A DNA stretch of 64,000 bases, taken from positions 124,001 through 188,000 of the forward strand of contig AORU01000002.1 of assembly GCA_000344275.1 (NCBI GenBank). Reading direction: 5' to 3'. Of the stretch, positions 30,173 to 38,392 are shown one piece after another; the first letter of the stretch is position 1, and each line of letters begins with the position of its first letter. The notes beneath the pieces are model-generated. The model saw only the letters and a program-made list of their open reading frames with translations, was not told the DNA's origin and ran no database searches. The translations under genes were made by a program, and so were the position numbers. The DNA is from Streptococcus oralis subsp. tigurinus AZ_3a (GTDB lineage: Bacteria; Bacillota; Bacilli; Lactobacillales; Streptococcaceae).

Positions 30173-32041
30173 TCATTCGTCAAATTCAAATTTCGACCTC
30201 TCTATACTTGAACCTGCATCATTTAAGATATTCACAAATTTTTCCAACCTTCTGACTGAATATTCGTAATCATCTATTGACTTGACTAGCTGCTTTTGAT
30301 AAGTTTCTATCTCTTTCTCAACTTCCTCCAATTTTACAGCTGCAGTCAGGTTCATCTTGGCATAGTCATATCTGGCCAAACGACGGTTCTCTATATCGCT
30401 GTTGTTCAGATTAAGCAAGACTTCCGCAACCTTGTTGAGATGAGCTATGTGGTCCTGCAACTCTGTAATGGTCAAGTCTAATTGAGCAATATCCTTAACA
30501 ATGTCATCTTTAACCTCTTGATAAGATTTATTCTCCGTATCAATCTCAATAAGAAGATTAATCTCTTCAATCTTTTTCTTAAGTGTATCAATGGTTGGGC
30601 GTCTTCTTTTTGGAATACTCTTGCTATCATTGGTTAACTGACGAATGAGGTCACGGCCACGCATATAGCGATTGAGGTAAGACGTCTCCTTATTGTAAAT
30701 GAAAAAGTATGCGGTCTCACGGATAAAGACATGGTAGTGTTTACCACTCTCTGTCTCTTTAATATCTAAGTGACGGTTTGGGATAAAGACCAAGCCGTCT
30801 TTTTTAACACCATAATTCATTCTGATAAAGAGACCATCTTTGACTAACTTATCAATCTGATGGTCAGCTAAGACGACCTCAAACTCTTGAACCTGATCTC
30901 GCTTTTCCTTAAATGATTGATAGGCTTCTTGCAAATCTTCATAAGCTAGCTTATCCTTATCTTGTTCCTCACAGTATCCCTCAAAGTCAGAAATAAGTTG
31001 CGACTGGTCAATAGCAGGAACTTCTCTGCATTTCTCAAAGTAAGTCTCAAAAAATTGAACATCATAAAGATTCTTAGAACTGAGTTTTTGGTTATTGACT
31101 GTAATGCTATAGCTATCATCTGTCAGAGTAAAAGTCACGCGCTTTTGCTTCAGAGAAATAGTGAGGTTCAGTTCTTGTGTAAATTCCAAAAGTTGTGAGA
31201 GGTTACGGACTCTTGGTAAGAGAAATTCTAAACGTTGCTCAACCTCTCGCTTTGCAAATTGCTCTCGGAAATATTCCTCGGTATAGGGTTGACGTTTATC
31301 TAGTTGCTTGCCTCGGATAACTCGCTTCATCGACATATCCGTCATCAAAAAACGAGCATGCTTTCTTGAAAAATCAATCTGAACATTCAATGCTTCTGCC
31401 TTGGATAAAAAGTCGTCAAAATCCTTACTATTCTCCATCAGAAAATAAAGACGTTGCTTCAATTCAAATTTATGGTTACTCTTACGATAAGTCACAAATT
31501 TTTCATGAGAATAGCGGTTCGGTGTAATAATTTTTGCACCTGCTTCTTTGGCCAGGCGATCAGAAATCAAGCGTAAATTTCTCTCCTGAGCATAATCCCA
31601 TTTGAGTTTCTTGTGAGAATTGAGGTCAATGGAATTGATGAGAATATGATTATGGACGTGGCCTTTATCAGTATGGGTTGTCACAATGAAGCGAAAGTTT
31701 CCACCAGTTAACTCCTTTATCGTCTCATAACCAATACGATTAATTTCTTCAGGTGTTAAATTATCCTCAGGCGAAAATGACTGGATAAGATGATGAGCGT
31801 AAATTTTAGTTTGCTTGACCTGTTGTCGGTCATTTCTCGAATTATAAAGTCTATCATTATTGACAAAGTTAGCCTGATACATCTCAACCATTTCTTCATA
31901 ATTTGAGAAGTCTAGGTAATTGCTCATTCCAAAATCTGAAACCAATTTAAGTTGGTCGGTCTTATCTGGATTAAGAATATACTTGATAAGACTTTTACGG
32001 TATTTGTTGCTATGCATCGCAAAATGCTTAGTGACTACCAT
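30173..32041 (-). CDS. ICE relaxase (MobP-like)
   Basis: The 622-residue protein has the relaxase histidine triad THTDKGHVHNHILIN at about 122-136, following an N-terminal HSNKYRKSLIKYIL segment, and an upstream catalytic Tyr region within the first 110 residues. The C-terminal half is rich in charged helices (coiled-coil). Relaxases nick oriT and pilot the strand into the recipient. Two MobC-like genes precede it with overlaps or short gaps, and a candidate oriT lies further upstream. In ICESa2603-type elements this gene is next to the integrase; here no integrase is found beyond it. Confidence 0.9.
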   Translation of the reverse strand: MVVTKHFAMHSNKYRKSLIKYILNPDKTDQLKLVSDFGMSNYLDFSNYEEMVEMYQANFVNNDRLYNSRNDRQQVKQTKIYAHHLIQSFSPEDNLTPEEINRIGYETIKELTGGNFRFIVTTHTDKGHVHNHILINSIDLNSHKKLKWDYAQERNLRLISDRLAKEAGAKIITPNRYSHEKFVTYRKSNHKFELKQRLYFLMENSKDFDDFLSKAEALNVQIDFSRKHARFLMTDMSMKRVIRGKQLDKRQPYTEEYFREQFAKREVEQRLEFLLPRVRNLSQLLEFTQELNLTISLKQKRVTFTLTDDSYSITVNNQKLSSKNLYDVQFFETYFEKCREVPAIDQSQLISDFEGYCEEQDKDKLAYEDLQEAYQSFKEKRDQVQEFEVVLADHQIDKLVKDGLFIRMNYGVKKDGLVFIPNRHLDIKETESGKHYHVFIRETAYFFIYNKETSYLNRYMRGRDLIRQLTNDSKSIPKRRRPTIDTLKKKIEEINLLIEIDTENKSYQEVKDDIVKDIAQLDLTITELQDHIAHLNKVAEVLLNLNNSDIENRRLARYDYAKMNLTAAVKLEEVEKEIETYQKQLVKSIDDYEYSVRRLEKFVNILNDAGSSIERSKFEFDE

Positions 32042-32393
32042 AAAATTCCCTCAACTTTTGACACTTGACATCAAAATCCTTATCAACTTCCGTAATCAGT
32101 TGACTGATACCAGATTTCAGATTGTCTCGTTGCTCTACCGTCAGAAGTTTTGTCTGATTGACAGTCTTAGCTATCTGATTAATGTTATTGCCAATTCGGC
32201 GTAATTCAAAAACCAGATCTTGATAGTTACTGGTATCAATTGTTAAAAAAGTCATGTTGGGATTTAACAAAACTTTTCTAGCATAAGCAGAAAAATTTTG
32301 ACAAGAACTTTGACTAATATGATTGTTCAAAGTCGCAAGCTCTTGATCAGTTAAAAATACTTTTTTGAGATTAGTGCGGTAACGATTTTCCAT
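32028..32393 (-). CDS. MobC-like mobilisation protein
   Basis: From ATG at 32393 the 121 residues have a central VFELRRIGNNINQIAKTVN motif characteristic of MobC relaxosome accessory proteins, with a short DNA-binding N-terminal region (LTDQELATLNNHI). A longer frame start exists at 32477, but the upstream residues do not fit the family and overlap the preceding gene. The stop overlaps the relaxase start by 14 bp, implying coupled translation. It likely helps the relaxase bind or open oriT. Confidence 0.85.
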   Translation of the reverse strand: MENRYRTNLKKVFLTDQELATLNNHISQSSCQNFSAYARKVLLNPNMTFLTIDTSNYQDLVFELRRIGNNINQIAKTVNQTKLLTVEQRDNLKSGISQLITEVDKDFDVKCQKLREFYGSH

Positions 32394-32395
32394 AG

Positions 32396-32758
32396 CTAAT
32401 CTCTCATGTACTTGTCTCGAAATTCTGAGCTGAGTGGTATTATCTTCTCCACTTCTGCCATCAGTTCCTGTACACAAGTCAATATAATTCTTAAGTGTTC
32501 TGATGTGACTTGTTGATCTCGTTCTGCTAAAGTCGTGACCTGTAAAATATCTCTACTAATTTGTTCTATTTTTTGAGATTGCCACAGAATAAACCAATCT
32601 CTGACGTTCTTCTTGTTGCTGACAAGATCCAACAACTTTTGTCTAACAAAGGGAGAAAACTGCTCCGCATTCTCCTTCCTCATCACTTGTTGAATCTGCT
32701 CAAATTCCTCTAGCGTCAAGTTGATTTCCTTACGAATTGTCCGATAACTTTCTATCAT
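32396..32758 (-). CDS. Relaxosome-associated small protein
   Basis: The 120-residue protein has a MobC-like size and a helical composition (LTLEEFEQIQQVMRKENAEQFSPFVRQKLLDLV) reminiscent of ribbon-helix-helix accessory proteins at oriT. It is the first gene of the relaxase operon; its stop is 2 bp from the MobC-like start. An AAGGAG-type Shine-Dalgarno precedes the ATG at 32758. The role as a relaxosome partner is inferred from context and the fold-like pattern. Confidence 0.7.
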   Translation of the reverse strand: MIESYRTIRKEINLTLEEFEQIQQVMRKENAEQFSPFVRQKLLDLVSNKKNVRDWFILWQSQKIEQISRDILQVTTLAERDQQVTSEHLRIILTCVQELMAEVEKIIPLSSEFRDKYMRD

Positions 32759-32796
32759 GATGAGACACTCCTTCCCAATTTCCCCTCTATCGGGTT

Positions 32797-32826
32797 AGCA
32801 CCGATACCGTATTTGGTACGGGTGCT
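32797..32826. other. Candidate oriT hairpin upstream of relaxase operon
   Basis: AGCAC-CCGTA pairs with TACGG-GTGCT when the intervening CGATA is bulged; the loop is TTTGG. It sits 38 bp upstream of the relaxase operon in a 350-bp noncoding stretch (32759-33109) that also holds G/C-rich CCCCCAAACCCCC at about 32966-32979. oriT sites of this ICE type are expected here. The nick site is not identified. Confidence 0.4.
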
Positions 32827-33066
32827 TCCTAAAAGCCTCAAATCTTCCCTTTTCGGCTTTTGCGAGCTCAGTTATTGTGTCCACAATAACCCAAAATCTA
32901 ATCGCCAGCCAACCACAACCTTCCAGTTTTGACAGCCAACGATAAGATAACTTGGTGGCTTCGCCCCCAAACCCCCAGTGAAAAATTAAAATTTGATTTT
33001 TCTGAGTATGATATAAATATAGCAAGGATAATTTGGAAAAATTATCACAGTATGAAAATAAGTGTA

Positions 33067-33093
33067 AGAAAAAGAGAGAGTCAAGCCTCTCTC
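33067..33093 (-). terminator. Terminator after herA
   Basis: GAGAGAGG and CTCTCTC on the minus strand form a stem with a short loop, followed by TTTTTCTT. It lies 17 bp after the HerA stop at 33110 and separates the defence pair from the relaxase operon. Confidence 0.6.
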
Positions 33094-33109
33094 GAAAAAA
33101 CACATTTTC

Positions 33110-34795
33110 TTATTTAAAAATTACTTGAGGAGTAGTAGTTACATTTGAAGATGATTCTTCAACCACTTCAACTTCAACTGGTATTGGAAATAGCTCTCCC
33201 ACTAGAAAAGCTGTTCCAGTTGGTAAATAAGAAAATCTAGATAACTGATTTTTATTTATGTATGGGATTGTTTGTAGAAGATATTCTAAATCAACATTAT
33301 TTTTAATTCTATGAATAATATAGTTGTTACACTGTGATAAAACTGTTGATGAAAGTTCACTAGGTCTCTGACTAGACAGCAATAAGAAACACCCAAACTT
33401 TCTCCCTTCTCGTGCAATCTTCTTAAATACTTCTACTTCATGAAATTGGCTATTCTCTTTTATTTTCGATATATAACGGTGTGCCTCCTCCAAAATAAAT
33501 ACATTTACTGCCCTTTGCTTTAGAGCTAAACTTTTATTCTTAGAAAATTCTTTCTTTAAGACGTAGGTTGTAAAGAATAAAAGTAAGTCATCGTCCATTT
33601 CAGATACTGAATATACAACAGCTTTCGAATCAACAGACTTTTCCTCATTTTCAAAAAGTTTAGAATATCGTGTCTGTATATTTTTTATTCGAGTTTCAAG
33701 AGTACCTGAATATGCACGTGCTTGGCTATTGCCTTTACTTTCTTCGAGAAGAAATACATAATTTAAAGCGATAAGTAAATTTTCAAAACTATCCACTTGA
33801 TAGTTAGCTTTTTCAAGTTTGGAACTTAAATAGCTATACTCAACTTCTCCCTTAGTAGCTTCTAGTAAATCATCTAGAAACTTTTTTTCATCCACTTGAA
33901 CAAAATTCCCAAACTGAGAACTATACTTTGAAGTGTCTATACCAGTACCATTTAAAATGCCAATAATTTTAGTCCTTTTCGTCACTGCATCGGTTTGCTG
34001 ATTAGTATAAAGATTATAAGCAATGAAACATTTCAACCAAGATTCATCTACAGATTCTATCAACAAACAATTAGCAATTTTTAAAGCCATCTCAATAACA
34101 GGTAGTTGAACTAATTCTGAAGGTTTAAGCAAGTTCAACCAATCCTGATGTTCCAAGTTTAATATATTTATACCATACTCTTCCATGACATTAACAACTT
34201 CCACATCTAGTAATCGACCATATTCATCATGGACATCAAAAATATGTAATCTTAAGTTATCTGAATCTATCTTATTTATTTCTGAAATAATTTTACGTAC
34301 AGTAGTAGACTTTCCTGAACCTGTGTTACCTAATATAGCACTATGATGTGTCAACAGTTTATTAGGATCAATTTTAGCAACATATCTTTCTTCAATCAAG
34401 CCAAGCGAAAGACTGTGTTTAAGGTTATCTTCATTGAAAATAATGTTGAATTCTTCAAGAGTTGTTAAATAAACTTTATCTTGCAAAAATGGATACTTCT
34501 TTAAATTAAACTCAACAAAATCATTCTTTATCATACCTATCGGAACACATTCGAAGGTTCCTGAATAACTAAACTTTGCGGATTCATCAGTCGATAATGG
34601 AAGCTCTTTATCAGAAACTTTTACAACCTGATAAATAAATCTTTCATCAAAACGATTTTTTATTGTTACATAATCAATAACTCCTTTAGCAAGATAAATT
34701 TGCCCTTTGAAATTATAATTTAATTTTTCAAAATCGCTAACTTCAAAAATCAATCTATCATAAGAAACACTGACGACCTTACCAATACTATTCAT
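33110..34795 (-). CDS. herA: HerA-like ATPase of a SIR2-HerA defence system
   Basis: The 561 residues contain the HAS-barrel-like N-terminal part, a Walker A GNTGSGKST (156-164), a Walker B in VFILEEAHRYI and a C-terminal SQRPSELSSTVLSQCNNYIIHR motif typical of HerA/FtsK-type translocases. In SIR2-HerA phage defence, the HerA hexamer assembles with SIR2 and NAD is consumed on infection. The start overlaps the SIR2 stop by 8 bp, so the two are translated together. It is cargo between the mobilisation genes and PezAT. Confidence 0.9.
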   Translation of the reverse strand: MNSIGKVVSVSYDRLIFEVSDFEKLNYNFKGQIYLAKGVIDYVTIKNRFDERFIYQVVKVSDKELPLSTDESAKFSYSGTFECVPIGMIKNDFVEFNLKKYPFLQDKVYLTTLEEFNIIFNEDNLKHSLSLGLIEERYVAKIDPNKLLTHHSAILGNTGSGKSTTVRKIISEINKIDSDNLRLHIFDVHDEYGRLLDVEVVNVMEEYGINILNLEHQDWLNLLKPSELVQLPVIEMALKIANCLLIESVDESWLKCFIAYNLYTNQQTDAVTKRTKIIGILNGTGIDTSKYSSQFGNFVQVDEKKFLDDLLEATKGEVEYSYLSSKLEKANYQVDSFENLLIALNYVFLLEESKGNSQARAYSGTLETRIKNIQTRYSKLFENEEKSVDSKAVVYSVSEMDDDLLLFFTTYVLKKEFSKNKSLALKQRAVNVFILEEAHRYISKIKENSQFHEVEVFKKIAREGRKFGCFLLLSSQRPSELSSTVLSQCNNYIIHRIKNNVDLEYLLQTIPYINKNQLSRFSYLPTGTAFLVGELFPIPVEVEVVEESSSNVTTTPQVIFK

Positions 34796-36074
34796 TATTA
34801 TCCTCTTCTACATCACTCAAAACTTGTTTCTGATAATTCAAGAATTCTTCCGATATCACATTGAAGTGGTGAGCGTTTTTATTATCAAATTGTCCACCAA
34901 TTAGATGTAAGTCTCTATTTTTAAATTCTTCATAAAAATCGTTTAACTTACTTTCATTTTTATTCCCAAAAATTATCAGATTAAAATCTTGATTCTTTAA
35001 ATTTTGTGAAATAATTGTATTAATGTGTTCATCTGGAAAACCATATCCCATAACAACCAAAGTTGTATTTTTCTTTTGCAAACAGTTCGAGAACTCTCTA
35101 AATAATTCAGAATAAGGAGCTTGGGCTGTCTCTTTGTGTTTCAACATAGTAGGATAAATAACCACGACATCATCATTCGTTACTGTAGAATTTGACTGAT
35201 ATAAAAAGCCATCTTCCCCACTAATCCAGTTTATCGATCCATGAATCTTATATAAATTCGCTTCTTTAAAGACCGGTTGCCATTTGTCTTTGTATCTGTT
35301 AGTATCATCTACTAACCTATATTTAAATTGATTTATATCAAATCTCTTAGCTAAAGTAGAGGGGAAACCTGTAGTATAGACTATATTGTTAGCTTCCAAA
35401 CTGTATTCATTAAAAAGGTCATAATTCGTTGTGAAAACCGAAATTTTTGAACTTTCTTCAGTACGATTTGAAAAAACAAATTTATAGAAATCAGCGTAAG
35501 TTTGAAAAACATCTCCCTTATATGAGTCCGAATCTAATTTAGGAATAGAAGCTATAAATTCATCTTTTAAAATTTTAAAAGCATTTAATAATTGTTCGTT
35601 ATTTGGACTAAAGTTTAAACCATTCTGTATCCAGTTTAAAAGAGACTCAATATCGGAGAAAGAACTACAAAAATTTTCATAAATCTCTAACAATTGTTCC
35701 TTCTCCAATAGTTGAGTCTGAATAATATAATTATATAAATCTGCAATTGTTTCTAAACTATGGCTTTTACATGATTGTACAATCACTCCCTTAAGAATGT
35801 CTTTATCATCAAGACTATCTATTAATAAGTTGACGTTCTTTGTATCCAAAAATTTTTTTATTACACATAATATATCATCATGTTTTCCAATTATAGCTTT
35901 CATAGTCTGTGACATAAGCGGGATTGCTGGCACAGAACAACCTGAACCAATAAAAAATACCAAATTTTCAGCGGAAAATTGTGCTTTGATGAAGCTAGAA
36001 ATATTTTGTTTTTGTTGCTCTAAATCTAGTCCGTCGTTTTCATCTTTTCCTTTATATAAGTGATATATTGACAT
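34788..36074 (-). CDS. SIR2-domain NADase of a SIR2-HerA defence system
   Basis: Using the ATG at 36074 (after GGAGGT), the protein is 428 residues. It shows a SIR2 nucleotide-binding motif FFIGSGCSVPA (41-51), FTTNYD in the middle and KIHGSINW with the catalytic His. An upstream ATG at 36089 lacks a Shine-Dalgarno. SIR2 effectors in this family hydrolyse NAD+ upon phage sensing. It pairs with the overlapping HerA gene. The C-terminal half (VVMGYGFPDEHIN) completes the fold. No signal peptide or membrane helix is visible. Confidence 0.88.
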   Translation of the reverse strand: MSIYHLYKGKDENDGLDLEQQKQNISSFIKAQFSAENLVFFIGSGCSVPAIPLMSQTMKAIIGKHDDILCVIKKFLDTKNVNLLIDSLDDKDILKGVIVQSCKSHSLETIADLYNYIIQTQLLEKEQLLEIYENFCSSFSDIESLLNWIQNGLNFSPNNEQLLNAFKILKDEFIASIPKLDSDSYKGDVFQTYADFYKFVFSNRTEESSKISVFTTNYDLFNEYSLEANNIVYTTGFPSTLAKRFDINQFKYRLVDDTNRYKDKWQPVFKEANLYKIHGSINWISGEDGFLYQSNSTVTNDDVVVIYPTMLKHKETAQAPYSELFREFSNCLQKKNTTLVVMGYGFPDEHINTIISQNLKNQDFNLIIFGNKNESKLNDFYEEFKNRDLHLIGGQFDNKNAHHFNVISEEFLNYQKQVLSDVEEDNNE

Positions 36075-36126
36075 AAATGTGACCTCCAATTAAACTAGTA
36101 ACTACTTAAGTAATGTTATAAATCTA

Positions 36127-36885
36127 CTACAATTCTTGCATCTCTCTCAACCGTTCTTGGTCCACCTTCAACATTTCCTTCTCAACCTTACTCCATTTTC
36201 CCAAAAGACAGTTTTGTAGAACATCGGCAGCTGAACCGTCATCAGTTTCCGAATCATAGACACAACTTCTATCTCGTTGGTAAATTTGAATATAATCAAA
36301 GAGTTGGTCGTTTTCTAGCTCTCGTAAGTTATCAACCAAGTGATTGACAATTCCATCATGGTGGTCTTTAGGAGTTGCCCTTGCTTGATTTGGGACTATG
36401 GCAAAGAGCTCCTCGTAGCGAATGAGAGTGCTTAGATAAGACAGTTCTGGTTTTGTGGCAATAAGCGCTAATGACACTTGGTAGTCCCTTGATTTCAATA
36501 GTATAGCTGTTTTTCGTGGGACTTCTGTTGTTCTCAGAGTTCCTTCAATTAACAGATGATAGCCTTGTTTGCTGAGCTCATCAACAAGATGTTCAACCAT
36601 TTTTCCTGCAAAACCTTTTGTATAATCAACACTATCTTTGCCATATTTTTCTTGTAAAGCAAGGTAATTGGGGTGTAAAGAACGGTAGCTATCACCATCG
36701 ATAATGATGATATTACCTTGAAATTCCTTTTGTTTAATGCGATGTATCGTTGTCTTGCCTGCTCCGCTTTGTCCACCCAATAAGATAGCTTTAGGCTCAG
36801 GTGAAGCGATTTTACCACGAGTTAAGGAACGAATGGTTCGTTTCAATGCTAGGTCAAAGTCAGCCGTACTAAAGTCTGCTATCAT
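36127..36885 (-). CDS. pezT: Zeta toxin PezT
   Basis: The 252 residues match PezT: Walker A LGGQSGAGKTTIHR (36-49), the IDGDSYRSLHP substrate site, GTLRTTEVP and an LVDNLRELE segment. PezT phosphorylates UDP-N-acetylglucosamine precursors and blocks cell wall synthesis. It follows PezA by 2 bp and is translationally coupled to it. It is a standard ICESa2603 maintenance module. An intact Walker motif and full length indicate an active toxin. Confidence 0.94.
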   Translation of the reverse strand: MIADFSTADFDLALKRTIRSLTRGKIASPEPKAILLGGQSGAGKTTIHRIKQKEFQGNIIIIDGDSYRSLHPNYLALQEKYGKDSVDYTKGFAGKMVEHLVDELSKQGYHLLIEGTLRTTEVPRKTAILLKSRDYQVSLALIATKPELSYLSTLIRYEELFAIVPNQARATPKDHHDGIVNHLVDNLRELENDQLFDYIQIYQRDRSCVYDSETDDGSAADVLQNCLLGKWSKVEKEMLKVDQERLREMQEL

Positions 36886-36887
36886 TA

Positions 36888-37364
36888 CTAGGCCACCACC
36901 TGATGACTGGCAACTTCTAACATACGTTCAATACCGTCTAAATAACCATTATAACGTTCTACTTCATCAAAGGTATCAACAAGATAAATCTTTGTATTAA
37001 TTTGAACAGACAGGTCATCACTCATTAAAATCCAAGGATTTGTTTCGTCGTCAAAGGCAATGCCTTGACTGTCTTGGTAACGGTAAAGCTGAGCTAAAAT
37101 CGCAGCACCACGCTCTTTGATAACTTCAATTTTTAAGGTTAATTGATAATCTTCCACTGGTGTTAACATTTTTTCTCCTCCTACAATATCAACATATGAT
37201 ACATTAAATTTCTGACAGATACGGTCTATGAGCTCTGTTGATACTGAACTTGTCCCATTTTCATAACGGCTCAAACTATTTCGAGAAATTCCAATGATTT
37301 TGGCAAATTCAGGTTGGGTCAAATCATGCGTTTTTCGTAACGATTTGATATTTTCTCCAATCAT
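36888..37364 (-). CDS. pezA: Epsilon-type antitoxin PezA
   Basis: The 158 residues have an N-terminal Xre helix-turn-helix (about 5-60; IKSLRKTHDLTQPEFAKIIG, SRYENGTSSVS) and a C-terminal helical domain that binds PezT. It represses its own promoter; the perfect GCACCAA-AA-TTGGTGC palindrome at 37414-37429 is the probable operator. The gene is preceded by AAAGGAG at the start and a TATAAT at 37391-37396. Nothing is out of order. Confidence 0.94.
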   Translation of the reverse strand: MIGENIKSLRKTHDLTQPEFAKIIGISRNSLSRYENGTSSVSTELIDRICQKFNVSYVDIVGGEKMLTPVEDYQLTLKIEVIKERGAAILAQLYRYQDSQGIAFDDETNPWILMSDDLSVQINTKIYLVDTFDEVERYNGYLDGIERMLEVASHQVVA

Positions 37365-37390
37365 AAAAAGTCTCCTTTGATTTTTTCTTT

Positions 37391-37429
37391 ATTATATCAC
37401 AAAAAAAGATTATGCACCAAAATTGGTGC
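37391..37429 (-). promoter_or_regulatory. pezAT promoter and PezA operator
   Basis: TATAAT (37391-37396, complement) is about 18 bp from a palindrome GCACCAA-AA-TTGGTGC (37414-37429) that covers the -35 region. PezA-type antitoxins bind such a palindrome to control their own operon. The spacing fits repression by blocking the -35. Confidence 0.65.
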
Positions 37430-37489
37430 GTAATTTACTTTATTAATACTTATTAAAAATATTAGTGAGTTAGAAAGTGATATTTTCTC

Positions 37490-37517
37490 TTGCAACTTTA
37501 AATATTTTTGATATAAT
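37490..37517 (+). promoter_or_regulatory. Promoter of the LexA-like repressor gene
   Basis: TTGCAA (37490-37495) and TATAAT (37512-37517), spacer 16 bp, precede the plus-strand repressor gene (37559). A partial inverted repeat TTGTT...AACAA lies just downstream and could be its operator. It is divergent from the pezAT promoter. Confidence 0.6.
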
Positions 37518-37558
37518 TTTGTTAGTTTATAAAACAACAAATAGATTTGGGAGGTTGT

Positions 37559-38251
37559 ATGTTTTCAGGAAGTCGTCTAAAAGAAAGGCGAATGGCGTTA
37601 GGCTATTCGCAATCTGCTATGGCAGATAAACTTCATATCAATCGTTCCTCCTACTTCAATTGGGAAATTGGCAAGACAAGACCTAATCAAAAAAATCTCA
37701 GACAACTTGCAGCTATCTTGGACGTTTCAGAAACTTATTTTGAATCTGAGTACAATATCGTAAATACTTACCTCAAACTCTCGTCAGAAAATCAAAACAA
37801 GGTTGAGGGATATGCTGAAGAACTACTTCAAAAACAACAATCACTGAAGAAAATTGTCCCACTTTTTGCAGTTGAAGTCTTATCTGATGTCGCTCTTTCT
37901 GCTGGGCTTGGCGAATCCTTCTTTGATGAATTTGAGACAGAAACTGTCTATTCTGAGGAAGAACAATATGGTTATGATATTGCTGCTTGGATTAAAGGAG
38001 ACTCTATGGAACCAGTCTACCTTGATGGCGAAGTAGCTCTCATTCGTGCTAGTGGTTTTGATTATGACGGAGCAGTCTATGCCTTATCATGGAATGATTC
38101 CGTTTATATCAAAAAACTTTATCGAGAAGAAAATGGATTTAAAATGGTCTCTCTTAATGATGATTACCCTGACAAATGGATTCCTTATGAAGATAATCCT
38201 AGAATTGTTGGACTTGTCATTAGCCACTTTATACCAGTCGTAGGAGCTTAA
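37559..38251 (+). CDS. LexA-like S24 repressor of the UmuC operon
   Basis: From ATG at 37559 (GGGAGG Shine-Dalgarno) the protein has 230 residues: an Xre helix-turn-helix (RRMALGYSQSAMADKL, INRSSYFNWEIGKTRP) and a C-terminal S24 peptidase domain. GDSMEP carries the catalytic Ser, VYIKKLY the Lys, and an Ala-Gly in LSAGLGESF is a likely self-cleavage site. Such repressors lose DNA binding after RecA-stimulated cleavage. It leads a plus-strand operon with UmuC, so it likely controls SOS-type mutagenesis genes. Confidence 0.9.
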   Translation: MFSGSRLKERRMALGYSQSAMADKLHINRSSYFNWEIGKTRPNQKNLRQLAAILDVSETYFESEYNIVNTYLKLSSENQNKVEGYAEELLQKQQSLKKIVPLFAVEVLSDVALSAGLGESFFDEFETETVYSEEEQYGYDIAAWIKGDSMEPVYLDGEVALIRASGFDYDGAVYALSWNDSVYIKKLYREENGFKMVSLNDDYPDKWIPYEDNPRIVGLVISHFIPVVGA

Positions 38252-38253
38252 TC

Positions 38254-38388
38254 ATGTCACTAAATGTTAAAGAAATGATTTATCTTAAAGGGGAGCGCAT
38301 TTATTTTACACCGTATCTCAAAGAATACGACATCACTGATCATATTCAAGAACTGATAGAACAATTAGAAAAACTAAAGAGGAATTGA
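38254..38388 (+). CDS. Small hypothetical protein in the UmuC operon
   Basis: A 44-residue ORF (MSLNVKEMIYLKGER...) begins 2 bp after the repressor stop and ends 4 bp before the UmuC start, with an AGGAGC Shine-Dalgarno overlapping the preceding stop. The tight spacing on both sides supports a real gene. A YLKGERIYF segment followed by two helices has no function that I recognise. Confidence 0.6.
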   Translation: MSLNVKEMIYLKGERIYFTPYLKEYDITDHIQELIEQLEKLKRN

Positions 38389-38392
38389 AAGC

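Noticed and set aside
32795..33103. 102-aa minus-strand ORF over the oriT region
   Set aside because: No Shine-Dalgarno, composition unlike a protein (runs of Leu/Phe/Tyr then basic), and it covers the inverted repeat and C-rich runs of the candidate oriT.
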